Positions 22,300-35,305 of a stretch of 64,000 nt of DNA are shown in pieces. The DNA is from Cynocephalus volans. Its lineage: Eukaryota > Chordata > Mammalia > Dermoptera > Cynocephalidae. The notes beneath the pieces are model-generated. The model searched no databases. It worked only from the letters and a program-made list of their open reading frames with translations, and was not told the DNA's origin. Location of the stretch: assembly GCF_027409185.1 (NCBI RefSeq), contig NC_084464.1, positions 43,437,095 to 43,501,094 of the forward strand. Reading direction: 5' to 3'. Position 1 is the first letter of the stretch, and every line of letters begins with the position of its first letter. Both the position numbers and the translations under genes were made by a program.

Positions 22300-24374
22300 T
22301 CCTGCCCTTTGTACAGGGTGTTAGGTCACCCCACAGCCCAGGCTGAGCTCTCTACACAGTGGCTCCCAAATATGTATCTACATCTTTGCATCCCTGTCCC
22401 TCATGGAAAGGTGTAGCCTCCACCTCCATGGGTAAGGCTTGTGTCAAAGTTTCCTCCACAACCTCTACTGGGCCTAGCACAGCTTGCAACTCTTTGGACA
22501 GAGGACTCGTTGACACAGTGCTTCTTTGCTCTATATATGCTCCCCATTTAGACAGAGTGGGAGTCTGAGCTACACCTGTTTTAGGGTTGGTTGTCCACAT
22601 GCACAGCCAACCTAGTATGGGATATTTTGTCCTTACTAGGACTTTGGCAGTTCCTGTGATAGCTTCAGTGGCCATCAAGGCAGAATATACAGCTCCTAGC
22701 TCTTTTTCTGTTAGAGAATAGCATACTTCAGCACCCTTCCAGAGCTGAGACCAGAATCCTACAGGTGTTCGGAATCAGTCTTGTCTCTGCCACAAACCCC
22801 ATCCTAACCATTCTTGGGTGATATTTACATCTAATTCAAAAGGTTTAGTGGGATCAGCCACTTGTAAAGCCTTCACTTGCTGTATTGCCCTCTTTGTAGC
22901 CGGGTAAGCCTGTTCTACTTCCTCAGTCCAATCCCAGGGGGCTCCTTTCTTTGTTAATGCATACAGTGGGCATGCCATTTGAGCCAAAAGGGGTACAAAA
23001 TCTCTCCAATACCCCAGAAGTCCCAAATATGTCTGTAGCTGAGCTACAGTTGTGAGTCAAGGGTATGCCTATATCTTGTCTACTGTAGCTTCTGGGATGA
23101 CCCTCGTCTTACCTGAACAGACCACTCCTAAGAATTTGACTGACAGCCCAGGTCCTTGTACTTTGGCTGTGTTCACAGCCCACCCACATTGTTCCAAATG
23201 GCTTAGCAGCATTGGAGCTGCCTGGGTTAAATCTGTAAAAGAACCAGAGGTTAACAACACATCATCAATGTAGTGAAACATCGTAACCATGCTGGGCTTT
23301 GTCCACTTGGATAGGTCCCCAGCCACTAAACCATGACGATGGTTGGGCTACGCAGATAACCTTGGGACAATACTTAAAAGGTCCACTGCCTCCCTTCCCA
23401 GGTGAAGGCAAACTGATCTTGGCCATTGGCCAAGATTGGAATAGAGAAGAAAGCATTTGCAAGGTCCAATACATAATGATAAGTTCCCAGCTGAGTCGTC
23501 AGCTAATCCATCAAGTCAGGAAACAAAGGCACGGCTGCATGCAAAGGAGGCACTACTTTGTTTAGTTCTCAATAGTCTACAGTCATTCTCCAGGTACCAT
23601 CAGGTTTTTTCACTGGCCATACTGGAGCATTAAATGGGCTATGAACTGGACGAATAATGCCAACTTTTCTAATTCCAATATACTGGCACCTATCTCTGCA
23701 TGTCCTCCTGGTAGGTGATACTGCTTTACATTAACCACACATCTTGGCTGGGGTAACACCTGTGGGTCACGTTTAGCATATCCCCATAACACAGGCTTTA
23801 TTTTCCATATTCGTAGCCAAAACCCTCCAACTGTTGTTTGCAGGTGCAAGCCATAAAGTACATCCATACCCAAGATGTACTCAGCTACTGGGGATAAATA
23901 TACAGTATACACATGAGGGGGCAATCGTCCTTTGCTTAATGGCAGTGACACAGCTTTGACTTCAATAGTATGTCCTCCATATCCATCTATATGAACTGTG
24001 GCCCCTGGAAACTTATCTGGATTGCCATATATCAGGTTACATTCTGCACCGGTATCTACCAACACCAAAACACACTGCACATTAGTTCTTGGCCAGTGTA
24101 TTGCCAATTCACCGTGAGGCCTCCGGTCCTCACCTGCCCTCAAAAGATGAGTACCTTGGCCTGTTCCCTAATCAAACTGGAACATTTCATCCGCCTCCTC
24201 AGAAGCAATCAAAAAATCCTTTAAGTCCACTGAGCGCACTTCGCTACCTGTTTCTGGACGTTTAGTGAAACACTGTTCAGGACATAATTGCCACCACAAG
24301 GCAAACAGGACCGCGTTTGGTTGCCAGTCAATTTTCTTGCTATCAACCCCTGCTGCAAGCAAGTCAAGCCACAT
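22300..24374 (-). pseudogene. ERV-L (class III, HERV-16-like) pol remnant
   Basis: Order on the minus strand: a gag/pro linker (24168-24374), a protease with intact D-T-G (VLVDTGAECN near 24050) at 23610-24143, reverse transcriptase with YIDD at 23261-23272, connection/thumb at 22775-23026, and an RNase H-like end at 22352-22678. It is split by several stops and frameshifts. The YIDD motif and sequence style fit ERV-L class III. In human, class I duplicons carry HERV-16 (HCP5/P5) in a comparable place, so this is probably that family's counterpart. No LTRs or integrase adjoin it. Confidence 0.8.
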
Positions 24375-25005
24375 CTACCCTGAAAGGAAGGGGACAAGAA
24401 ATCTCCATAATGATCTCCGTAAGAATTCCATAATCAACAGTCATTTTTGATATGATAAGGACTTCATAATTAAACTTCCTTATTATTGAAGAGTTGGCTA
24501 AGTGCATCTAAATAGTTTCGTTGAGCAGTTAATTATAATAAATGTGAAAAACTGAGAATCAGAACATCTTCCTGGAAGATGTACCTAAAATGTAGTAATT
24601 TTGACTCTGCTAAGGGTGTCCAGACTTGGCTGGGTTTTGGTGCTCTTGAGGTGTCAGTTATGGGGTACACCACAAATCCTGATAGACTTGTCTGCTCCCC
24701 ACAAAACAGATCAATTTTCTAAACAGAGTTCTCAGGTTGTAACTGCAGTTTCCAAGAGAACGAACTTGCTGGAATTGAGTAGATCTGGGTTACTCTAGAC
24801 ATTGACATTGTGGATTGGGCACAGTTGATTCAAAAGCCATCCTGTGGGGTACAGTCCAGCCGCCACAAACACCCACAAGCTGTAAGCACTCTCAGATCCT
24901 TTGTGGAAGTCAGCAGGTCAGAAATAAACAAAGATAAGTCAGTCACAGCAGGAGAAGCCAGAACAGAGGATTCCCATCATGATAAACAGACAAGGGAAGG
25001 ATTTT
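24375..25005. other. Unassigned sequence left of LINE-1 copy 2
   Basis: No convincing gene. It may include decayed 5' parts of the ERV-L element, but I cannot show it. Confidence 0.45.
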
Positions 25006-25015
25006 TTTTTTAAAT

Positions 25016-25284
25016 TTTATTTCGTCGATATACATTGTGGCTGATTATTGCTCCCCATCACCACAACCTCCCTCCCTCCTCCGTCCCCCACTCTGCCCCA
25101 ACAATGTCCTTTCTGTTTGCTTGTCGTATCAACTTCAAGTAATTGTGGTTGTTATATCTTCTTCCCCCACCCCGGTTTTTTTTTGTGTGTGTGTATGTGT
25201 GTGTATGTGTGTGTGTGTGTGTGTATGTGTGTGTGTGTGTGTGTGTCTGTGTGTGTGTGTGTGTGTGAATTTATATATTAATTT
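25016..25284 (-). repeat. LINE-1 3' UTR with (GT)n microsatellite (copy 2)
   Basis: The GT run, interrupted by TA and TC units, spans about 25184-25267 and lies where copy 1 has only a short CA tract (5458-5466). The G-rich tract on the element's own strand lies at about 25062-25105. Confidence 0.9.
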
Positions 25285-28200
25285 TTAGCTCCCACCAATA
25301 AGTGAGAACATGTGGTATTTCTCTTTCTGTGCCTGACTTGTTTCACTTAATATAATTCTCTCAAGGTCCATCCATGTTGTCGCAAATGGCAGTATTTCAT
25401 TCGTTTTTATAGCTGAGTAGTATTCCATTGTGTAGATGTACCACATTTTCCGTATCCACTCATCTGATGTTAGACATTTGGGCTGGTTCCAACTCTTGGC
25501 TATTGTAAAGAGTGCTGCGATGAACATTGGGGAACAGGTGTACCTTCGACTTGATGATTTCCATTCCTCTGGGTATATTCCCAACAGTGGGATAGCTGGG
25601 TCGTATGGTAGATCTATCTGCAATTGTTTGAGGAACCTCCATACCATTTTCCATAGAGGCTGCACCATTTTGCAGTCCCACCAACAATGTATGAGAGTTC
25701 CTTTTTCTCTGCAACCTCGCCAGCATTTATCGTTCAGAGTCTTTTGGATTTTAGCCATCCTAACTGGGGTTAGATGGTATCTCAATGTGGTTTTGATTTG
25801 CATTTCCCAGATGCTGAGTGATGCTGAGCATTTTTTCATATGTCTGTTGGCCATTTGTATATCTTCCTTAGAGAAATGCCTACTTAGCTCTTTTGCCCAT
25901 TTTTTAATTGGGTTGCTTGTTTTCTTCTTGTAAAGTTGTTTGAGTTCCTTATATATTCTGGATATTAATCCTTTGTCAGATGTATATTTTGCAAATATTT
26001 TCTCCCACTCTGTTGGTTGTCTTTTAACTCTGTTAATTGTTTCTTTTGCTGTGCAGAAGCTTTTTAGTTTGATATAATCCTATTTGTTTATTTTTCCTTT
26101 GGTTGCCCGTGCTTTTGGGGTCGTATTCATGAAGTCTGTGTCCAGTCCTATTTCCTGAAGTGTTTCTCCTATGTTTTCTTTAAGAAGTTTTATTGTTTCA
26201 GGGTGTATATTTAAATCCTTAATCCATTTTGAGTTGATTTTAGTATACGGTGAGAGGTATGGATCTAGTTTCATTCTCCTGCATATGGATATCCAGTTAT
26301 CCCAGCACCATTTGCTGAAGAGGCAGTCCCTTCCCCAGTGAATAGGCTTGGTGCCTTTGTCAAAGATCAGATGGCAGTAAGTGTGTGGGTTGATTTCTGG
26401 ATTCTCTATTCTATTCCATTGGTCAGTGTGTCTGTTTTATGCCAGTACCATACTGTTTTGGTTATTATAGCTTTGTAGTATAGCTTAAAGTCAGGTAGTG
26501 TTATGCCTCCAGCTTTATTTTTTTTGCTCAGCATTGCTTTGGCTATGCGTGGTCTTTTATTGTTCCATATAAATGTCTGGATAGTTCTTTCCATTTCTGA
26601 GAAAAATGTCTTTGGAATTTTGATGGGGATTGCATTGAATTTGTATATCACTTTGGGTAGTATGGACATTTTCACTATGTTGATTCTTCCAATCCAAGAG
26701 CATGGGATATCTTTCCATCTTCTTGTATCCTCTCTAATTTCTCTCAGCAGTGGTTTGTAGTTCTCATTATAGAGATTTTTCACCTCCTTGGTTAACTCAA
26801 TTCCTAAGTATTTTATTTTTTTGGTGGCTATTGTAAATGGGCAGGCTTTCTTGATTTCTCGTTCTGCACGTTCACTATTGGAGAAAAGAAATGCTACTGA
26901 TTTTTGTGTGTTGAATTTGTATCCTGCTACTGTGCTGAAATCATTTATCAATTCCAAGAGTTTTTTTGTAGAGGTTTTAGGCTGTTCGATATATAGGATC
27001 ATGTCATCTGCAAACAGGGACAGTTTGACTTCATCTTTTCCAATCTGGATGCCCTTTATTTCCTTCTCTTCTCTGATTGCTCTGGCTAGTACTTCCAACA
27101 CTATGTTGAATAGGAGTGGTGAGAGTGGACATCCTTGTCTAGTTCCTGTTCTTAAAGGAAAAGCTTTCAGCTTTTCCCCATTCAGGATGATATTGGCAGT
27201 GGGTTTGGCATATATGGCTTTAATTATGTTGAGATACTTTCCCTCTATACCTAACTTATAGAGGGTCTTTGTCATGAATGAGTGCTGAACTTTATCAAAT
27301 GCTTTTTCAGCATCTATAGAGATGATCATATGGTCCTTGTGTTTGAGTTTATTAATATGGTGTATCACATTTATTGATTTGCGTATGTTGAACCAACCTT
27401 GCATCCCTGGGATGAATCCCACTTGATCATGATGAATAATTTTACGTATGTGTTGCTGTATTCTGTTTGCTAGTATTTTAGTGAGGATTTTTGCATATAT
27501 TCATCAAGGATATCGGCCTGTAGTTTTCTTTTTTGGTTGTATCTTTACCTGGTTTTGGTATCAGGATGATGTTTGCTTCATAGAATGAGTTTGGGAGATT
27601 TGTGTCTGTTTCAATCTTTTGGAATAGTTTGTAAAGAATCGGTGTCAATTCCTGTTTGAATGTTTGGTAAAATTCTGCTGTGAATCCATCTGGTCCTGGG
27701 CTTTTCTTTGTTGGGAGCCTTCTGATAACAGCTTCAATCTCCTTTATTGTTATTGGTCTGTTCAAATTTTCTACATCTTCATGGTTCAGTTTTGGGAGCT
27801 TGTGTGTGTCTAGAAATTTATCCATTTCCTCCAGATTTTCAAATTTGTTGGCGTATAGTTGTTTATAGTAGTCTCGAATGATTCCTTGTATTTCAGATGA
27901 ATCAGTTGTAATATCGCCTTTTCATTTCTAGTTTTTTTAATTTGAGTCTCCTCTCTTCTTTTTTTTGTTAGCCATGCTAATGGTTTGTCAATTTTATTTA
28001 TCTTTTCAAAAAACCAACTTTTTGATTCGTTGATCTTTTGGATTGTTTTTTGGTTTTCAATTTCATTCAGTTCTGCTCTGATCCTAATGATTTCTTTCCG
28101 TCTGGTAACTTTAGGTTTGGATTGTTCTTGTTTTTCTAGTTCTTTAAGGTGAAGTGTTAGGTGGTTCACTTGCCATCTTTCCATTCTTCTGAAGTGAGCG

Positions 28201-29108
28201 TTTAATGAAATAAATTTTCCCCTCAATACTGCTTTTGCAGTATTCCACAGGTTTTGGTATGATGTATTATTATTTTCATTAGTTTCAGTAAATTTTTTGA
28301 TTTCCTGCTTGATTTCTTCTTGGACCCATATGTCATTAAGTAGAATGCTATTTAATTACCATGTGTTTGTATAGTTTCCAGAGTTTTGTTTGTTATTAAT
28401 TTCTAGTTTTAATCCATTGTGGTCTGAGAAGATACATGGGATAATTCCAATTTTTTTGAATTTATTGAGACTTGATTTGTGACCTAATATGTGATCTATC
28501 CTGGAGAATGATCCATGTGCTGATGAGAAGAATGAATATTCTGAGGTTGTTGGATGGAATGTTCTGTAGATATCTGCCAAGTCCAATTGGTCTAGAGTCT
28601 TGTTTAGATCTTGTGTTTCTCTACTGATTCTTTACCTAGATGATCTGTCTAATATTGACAGTGGGGTGTTCAGGTCCCCTGCTATTATGGTATTAGTGTC
28701 TATTTCCTTCTTTAGGTCTAATAGAGTTTGTTTTATAAATCTGGCTGCTCCAACATTGGGTGGGTACATATCTGTGATTGTTATGTCTTCTTGATGGATC
28801 AGTCCTTTTATCATTAAGTAGTGTCCCTCATTGTCTCTTTTTATGCTTTTTAGTTTAAAGTCTATTTTGTCAGATATAAGAATAGCTACTCCAGCTCGTT
28901 TTTCTTTTCTGTTTGCATGTTAAATCTTTTTCCATCCTTTCACTCTTAGTCTATGTGAATCTTTATGAGTGAGGTGGGTCTCTTGTAGGCAGCATATAGT
29001 TGGGTCCTCCTTTTTGATCCAGTCAGCCAGTCTGTGTCTTTTGATTGGGGAATTTAAGCCTTTTACATTAAGAGTTGTTATTGAAATATGTTGATTTATT
29101 CCTAGCAT
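25285..29108 (-). pseudogene. LINE-1 ORF2 (copy 2), disrupted
   Basis: Span of about 3.82 kb equals the usual 1,275-codon ORF2. It starts with ATG at 29106-29108 (M-L-G-I-N). Endonuclease occupies about 28380-29108, RT about 26400-27830 with FADD near 27004-27015, and the C-terminal Cys-rich segment about 25285-25854. Breaks: TAA just after G-W-K-K-I at about 28920, where copy 1 reads Tyr; further shifts near 28630, 28350, 27810 and 27478; and a stop at about 26406. It retains the roughly 0.9 kb missing from copy 1. Confidence 0.94.
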
Positions 29109-29295
29109 TTTATTGGTTGTTTGGCTGTCTTAGGTGTCTTTTGTTCCTTGCTTTCTGATTTACTGTTTGGTTTCTGTGTTTGTTGGTTCCTTAGGTTGTA
29201 GACAGCGTTTTTGTTTGCTTGTTTTCTCTTCATGAATGCCATTTTTGTTATACTAGTGGGTATTGATTTTTCTTGGGTTTTTATGGCAGTGGTAG

Positions 29296-30277
29296 TTATT
29301 TTTCAGGAACCAAACCCAGTACTCCCTTGAGGATTTCTTGTAAGGGTGGTCGTGTGGTGGTGCACTCCCACAGTTTTTGTTTGTCTGAGAAATATACTAT
29401 TTGCCCTTCATTTTGGAAGGATAGCCTTGCAGGGTAGAGTATTCTTGGCTGGCAATCTTTGTCTTTTAGTATTTTGAAAATATCATCCCATTCCTTTCTA
29501 GCTTTTAGGGTTTGTGATGAAAAGTCTGATGTTAGCCTGATTGGGGCTCCCTTATAGGTGATTTGATGCTTCTTTCTTGCAGCTTTTAAGATTCTCTCTT
29601 TGTCTCTGAGTTTTGCCAGTTTGACTATGACATGTCTTGGAGAAGGCCTTTTTGGGTTGAATACGTTTGGAGATCGTTGAGCTTCCTGGATCTGAAGATC
29701 TGTGATTTTTCCTATACCTGGGAAGTTTTCTGCCACTATTTTGTTGAATATGTTTTCAATGGAATCTCCATTTTCCTCCCCTTCTGGAATACCCATGACT
29801 CGGATATTTGAGCGCTTGAGGTTGTCTGATATCTCTCTCAGATTTTCTTTAATGTCTTTGATTCTTTTTTCTTTCTTTTTGTCTGCTTGTGTTATTTCAA
29901 ACAGCCCATCTTCAAGTTCAGAGGTTCTCTCTTCAACTTCGACAAGCCTGCTGGTTAAACTCTCCATTGTGTTTTTTATTTCGCTGAATAACTTCTTCAG
30001 TTCAGCAAGTTCTGCTACATTTTATTTCAGGACATTGATTTCTTTGTAAATTTCCTCTTTCAGATCCTGTATACTTTTCCTCATTTCATCATGATGTCTA
30101 GCTGAGTTTTCTTGTATCTCATTCAGTTTCCTTAGAATTATCACTCGAAATTCCTTGTCAGTTATTTCAAGGACTTCTTGTTCTATAGGATCTAGAGTTT
30201 GAGATTTATTAACTTTTGGTGGTGTACTTTCTTGATTTTTTGTATTTCTGGTATCTTTTTTTTTGGTGTTTATTCAT
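29296..30277 (-). pseudogene. LINE-1 ORF1 (copy 2), disrupted
   Basis: Start ATG at 30275-30277. The A-run in codons 5-7 has nine A residues against eight in copy 1, which shifts the frame almost at once. A TAA lies near 30024-30026, where copy 1 reads Lys. Downstream, coiled coil and C-terminal RNA-binding parts form an open 223-codon stretch (29296-29967) to the natural stop. Confidence 0.92.
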
Positions 30278-31826
30278 TGTGGCAGGGGGTTTCACAGTCC
30301 ACCGGTTTGAGACTAATGACTAACTAGGATGTTGCTGTGGTTGCCAGTTTCGTATGGCTCCCTCCGTGACTGCTCAGTTGGCCTCTAGTGCCTTGTGTGT
30401 GTGGTTGCCTCAGGTCTTGGGCTTCTCCGGGGAGCCACCTTTCTGGTCAGCTTGGACTCTGCTGGGCTGGTGGATCACGTACCACAGGGTGTGTGATCTC
30501 TGTTGAGCTTTCACTTCCTGTGCAGGACTTCTCCCTGTTCCGTGTGCTCTGACCCAAGCTGTTGGATCGTGCAGTGGCGACCCCACAGGGTGTGTGGTTT
30601 CTGTCGAGTCTCCGCCTCCCTGGCCGCACGTCTCCCCCCTCTGTGCACACTGTGCTGGGCTGGGGCGTGTCTTCTGCACCCCTCGTCTATCAGCTGGGCC
30701 TTCAAGACCCTACTCTGCACTGCCTCGCCCAGGAAGTCTACCAGGTTTCTGGTAGGCACAGACGAGCGGTCGCTCTGGGTGCCTTTGTAGCACTGTGTAG
30801 ATCTTTCTCGGGTCTTGTTCACCTTTGTATCCCCCTGGCATAGACCGAATCTAGCGCCCACCTGCAGCCAGCTCTCCGGCAGTTTCAAGCAGACATGGGA
30901 ACTCTCCTACCACACTATTCCCAACCAGAAATTGGTTAGGCTTTTTTCCCGAACTGTTGGCTGCAGAGATGGTATCTGCCTCCCAGTAACAGGAAGTTTA
31001 CCGGGGGCTGGAGTCCAGGGTATGGTGGAGTGACAGTCGGCCCGCTCTTACTTCCTTGCCCTCCCGACACTGGCCGGGGATGCCCCACGTCACCAGCCCC
31101 GCCAGAGAACCATGGAGGGAGTGGGAGGGGAGGCCGGCCTGCAGGCTCCGGAAAGCCCTGCGCCGGGCCAAGCAAGTGGGAAGGCTCAGTGACTGCTGAG
31201 CCGGGCAGATCTGCCAGCACCTGGGAAAATGGAGGCAGCCCCGGCATGGTGAGTGAACCGGTGATGCAGGCGGGAGCTGGGTAGGCGTCAGCCCCCGAAC
31301 AGAGCTGGGCCAGGGGTCACTCACAGTGCTGTGCCAGGTTGGGTGCTCACTCTCTGCCTCTGGTTTGTCGCCTTCCCCGTTCTCGGCCGCTGCCGCCTCA
31401 GGCTGTTCAGTCACGGCACAGCTCGGGTGCTCCCAGGAATCTTCTTTAATGCCGGCCTGAAACCTCGAATCCTGCATAGGGCAGCTGGTCACCTTCAGTG
31501 CGGCCCCAGCCTCCGGGATCCTGTCTGCATCCACAGCAGCCCTGGAGCCGTGTTCCCTGTTTCGAGACTCGCTTTTGCAGCTAAGAAACAGTTCTTTTCC
31601 TGCTCCACACTTCAAAGCTGTTGCCTGTAAATGAGGCAGCCTCTCCTGCCGGGGGCAAAGTGGCGGCCAGCCCCCACAACCGGCCAGCAGCTGCAGTCCT
31701 CCCTTAAGAGATGGCCAGAGGAAGGTCCACAAGTTTCCCGGCTGCCTGAGGCCCAGTGGCCACCTTTTCCACCTCAGCTACTCCGTGCCAACCACCACAG
31801 CCACCGCCATCTTGAAACCGAACTCC
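30278..31826 (-). promoter_or_regulatory. LINE-1 5' UTR (copy 2, complete)
   Basis: About 1.55 kb of GC-rich sequence, the expected L1 internal promoter. It contains sense-strand open stretches (30998-31732 and 30936-31247). The second shares its reading frame with part of 177-746 in copy 1. Confidence 0.87.
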
Positions 31827-33855
31827 AACAGTAATATCTTTGAAGTGGTATTTTTGTTTTTCCTAAGAAGTTTCAAATTAATTTAAGAATGCCAAAATGC
31901 TAGTATTCTTACTCAAACATCATCTTCAAAAATATTTGCGTAATCAGATTGTGTTCCAGTTAGAATAATATGAGTATCATATCTCAGTCTATATGCCTAG
32001 TTTATTTTTTTAAAATTGAAACAGTTGATTGCACATATCTGTGGATAACTATCTATAATAGATATATATGTATGTATATAGATATATACATATCTATTAT
32101 AACAGTTGAATATCAATACTTGTGTGCAATATGTGATGCTCAAATCAGGATAATTAGTATGTTCAACATTATACAAGGAAATCATTTTTTGTGGCCCTTT
32201 ACCAATTCCTCCCTTACTCCCCTCTGCCTTTCCCACCTCTGGTAACTCAGTTCTATACACCTAGTTTAGATCATGACAACAATTTTGATGTGATGTGGTA
32301 GGCAGAAATAGTTAACTCTAGTCTAGGAAAAAGGTTTTTCAAAAACTGGCTATACAGTGGTCATCCTATAATAAATTTTACATATTTCACTGTGTTTTCA
32401 AATGAGATGTAATACGATTGATTTCAACACCAGCATGATTCTAAAACGCACTGTTATTAGTCCTTTTAAAAGCTGCTCTTTTGTGACTTTCATTCATATT
32501 TGCTCTTCCATCACTGGTTATTCCTTTACAATGTTTTGCCATTTAATTTTGATTAACAATGTACTTTTCCAATCGCGTAGAAGTTTAATTCAGTTGCATG
32601 TGAAGAAAAATGTAAGTAACACACCAAATCCTTTGCACCTCAGATTGAATACTGTATACCAGAAAATCTGTAGAGACACCAGTGAACAAGAGAGCAAATT
32701 ACCTATTTCTAGCCAACACTATTTTTTTATGGCATCCTGGTCTTCTCTCTCACAGGCTTCGTAACAATTGGCTGTGGCATTGTTTCAATGTGAGTAGTTC
32801 TTGCTATGCATCTGTTACTGAACCAAACAACCAAACTAGTCTCTGCTTGACCAGCACGCAGTTAATCCAAAACACTGACACTTTGTTGCAGTAAAGGAAA
32901 TGCAGCATTTAATTGCAATGTCCAAGCAATGGAGAATTGGGCAGCTAATTCTGGGAATTCCAAACTCCTGGAAAATTTACAAGCAAGAACTTGTAAAGGA
33001 AAAACTTGTGGATTGGGGTTTGGGCTGCTTGAGTAGACTGTGGATGTTTCTGATTGGCTGAATCTCAGAAGCCAAGGGACACAGCTCCTCTGATGGTCTT
33101 TTGTCATCAATCTTCTGACCGCAATCGGTCTGGGGTCCTTGCAGTTTGCATTTGGTCAGCATTTTCCATCTGGTGGGAAACTTGGCTCTCAACTCCTGTG
33201 AAAACATCTCAAGAACACATGTCAAGATATTGTCTTTGGTCATCAAGTGTGACGGCTCTGATTTATGCTTCTCCTTGTTGCTTAAGTTACATCCCCACTT
33301 GCTCAGCCACTTCTTAGTGCTCACTTCCTTAATTGGTATTTGGGGAGCTCAGTTCCCAGATTCTAAATCACTTCTCATTTGAGTGACCAAGGGCATAGCA
33401 CACTTTCACCTAAAGTTTGGGGGGCTTTATTGAGTAGGGGGGTGCTTGTCCAGTTTCAGATCCTTACAGTGAACTTTAGGATTTTCTTTTCTCTTTCATT
33501 TAAAAAAAAAATTAATGGTTCACAAACTGCACTTTGAAAAATACCAGTTTAAAAAGTTATGATCAATTAAATACCTGGTTCCCATTACTGCATAAGAAAC
33601 AGAACCTAAAAAGCCACCATGGGCTGCTGCCCAATCCCATCCTTCAGAAGTAACCTCTACCCTCAGTCTTGTGTTTAATATTCCTTTGCATTTTTCTAAA
33701 GACTTTTACAGTAAGTGTATGTATCCCTGGGATACTGAGAAAGTATATATTTGGTCTTCCTCCCAGTTTCCTGACATACAACTCCTCAAATCCTTAGAAT
33801 CTCTAAAGGGATAAGTGCTGCCTTTTTGTAAGATGAAGAGTTGACTGATGGCTGG
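31827..33855. other. Intergenic sequence with AT-rich repeats
   Basis: About 2 kb with no gene recognised. A TATA/TATC-rich tandem region lies at about 32045-32100. Parts (about 31970-32270) look like old L1 3' sequence, and 32870-33430 may be an LTR in reverse orientation (ends in a TTTATTG-type reversed polyadenylation signal near 33427), but neither is certain. Confidence 0.5.
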
Positions 33856-33859
33856 TAGT

Positions 33860-34311
33860 GCCTAGGGAGCTTCAGGGTGGGGGCTGGTCACAGAAAAGAC
33901 CGATGTGGGAATTTCAGTCCCACTGCCTAACCTCTGGGGAGAGGAGAGGGGTTGAACTTTAAGTTGATCACCAGTAGCCACTGATTTCATCAATCCTGCC
34001 TATGTAATGAAGCCTCCATAAAAACCTAAAAAGACGGTTCACAGAGTTTCTGGATAGCTGAGCATGTGGAGATTTCCGGAGGGTGGTGCACCCTGGGAAG
34101 GCATGGAAGCTCTGCGTCCCTTCTCCCATACCTCACCCTCTGCATCTCTTCATCTGCATCCTTTGCAATAAACCAATAAACATAAGCATGTGTTTCCCTT
34201 AGTTTTGTGAGCTTTTCAACAAATGAACTAAACCTAAGGAGGGGGTAGTGAGAATGCCAATTTATAGCAAGTTGGTCAGAAGAAAAGGTAAAACAATCTG
34301 TGGCTTACAAT
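33860..34311 (+). mobile_element. ERV-L-type LTR
   Basis: Contains the signature GCCTCCATAAAAACC (TATA-like) near 34010, a GGAGGGTGGTGCACCC stretch near 34078, an AATAAA-type signal around 34169-34186, and an end in ...GCTTACA just before a tRNA-Leu-type primer site. This layout matches class III ERV-L LTRs (MLT2-like). No pol follows directly. Confidence 0.75.
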
Positions 34312-34500
34312 TGGCATCAGAAATGGGAGGGGACAGTCTTGGGGACTGAGCCCTCAACTTGTGAGATCTGACACTGCTGGGTAGGTAGTACTGGAATTTA
34401 ACTGGAGGACACCCAACTCTGCAGAATTGCTTGCTTGCTTACTGGTGGGGAGAAATCATAACAGAAGTTAGACTTCTGCATTGATTGTACTGAACAAGAT
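34312..34500 (+). mobile_element. ERV-L primer-binding site and leader remnant
   Basis: TGGCATCAGAAATGGG at 34312-34327 resembles the complement of a tRNA-Leu 3' end, as used by ERV-L. About 170 bases of leader follow before similarity becomes unclear. Confidence 0.65.
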
Positions 34501-34876
34501 CATAGGAAAGGCAATGTGTGACTTTTCACAGTAACTAACAAATCTGAAACCAAATATTAGCTGGTTTTGCCTGTTTTTAAACTTCCTGTACAGTGAACTC
34601 ATATTATATGTATTCTTCTATGATTTAATGTTACATATAGAAGAGTTATCCTTGATGTGTGAGGCTGTCGATTATTCATTTTTACTGATGAAGTTTTACA
34701 TTTTATGATCATACCAGTTTTGCTACTTTCCTATTGATATATGTGTGGTTGATACAAATTTTCACCATAAACATTAGTGTACATGTCTCCTGGGAACATG
34801 GACAAGATAGTCCCTGTAGTCTATGATCAGGAGTAGGATTGTTGCATTATGTGGTAGTTATTTTAACCATACTAGA

Positions 34877-35305
34877 TGTATTAGTCTGTTTCTGTTGCTT
34901 ATAACAAAATACACAAAACTGGTTATTTTATAACAAAAATGGAATGTATTGCTTACAGTTTCATAGGCTGGGAATTCCAAAGTCCAGGGAACAAATCCAG
35001 TGAGGATCTTGGTGGTGGCTTCACTTGGCAGAAGATGGTGGAGCAGAGAGAGAGGCGAACCTCCTCATTCGCTCTCCTTTTAAAACCCTCCAAGCCACAC
35101 CCATGGCTGCCAATTTTAATCCACTCACTACAACATGGTCCTACAGTCTAATCACTTCATCAAAACCCTACCTTTAAATTACCATGATAGGACTTCCCAC
35201 CCTCAACTCTTACACTGGGGGTCAAGTTTCTAACACATAAAACTTGGGGACACAATTCAAGCTTCAATGAAAGTGGAGGGACGTTCAATCCACTACAGCA
35301 GGTAA
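34877..35305 (-). mobile_element. MaLR-like LTR
   Basis: Begins TGTATTAGTCTGTTT and runs to about 35305. Its reverse complement is clearly the same family as 53774-54202 (shared landmarks include TTGTGTCCCC, GGTGGGAAGTCCTAT and GGTAATTTAAAGGT). One of two matched copies in the window. Confidence 0.85.

Larger units (their letters stand above)
25006..31826 (-). mobile_element. LINE-1 element, copy 2 (full length)
   Basis: Complete minus-strand L1 of about 6.8 kb. 5' UTR 30278-31826 begins on its strand with GGAGTTCGGTTTCAAGATGG, followed by ORF1, ORF2 and a 3' UTR with a GT/CA microsatellite and poly(A) (poly(T) at about 25007-25015). No clear target-site duplication was found, comparing bases before 25006 with those after 31826. 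Both ORFs are interrupted, so it is inactive. It is closely related to copy 1 and in the opposite orientation. Confidence 0.97.

Noticed and set aside
24001-24110. Protease with intact D-T-G as evidence of a live retrovirus
   Set aside because: The surrounding ERV-L pol is split by frameshifts, with no LTRs or integrase adjoining.
25037-25288. Cys/Val-rich open frames
   Set aside because: They translate the GT microsatellite of the L1 3' UTR.
30998-31732. 244-codon minus-strand open frame
   Set aside because: Inside the L1 copy 2 5' UTR; only partly shared with copy 1 and without a recognised domain.
25006-31826. LINE-1 copy 2 as retrotransposition-competent
   Set aside because: Full length, but ORF1 has a frameshift and a stop, and ORF2 has a stop in the endonuclease and further shifts.
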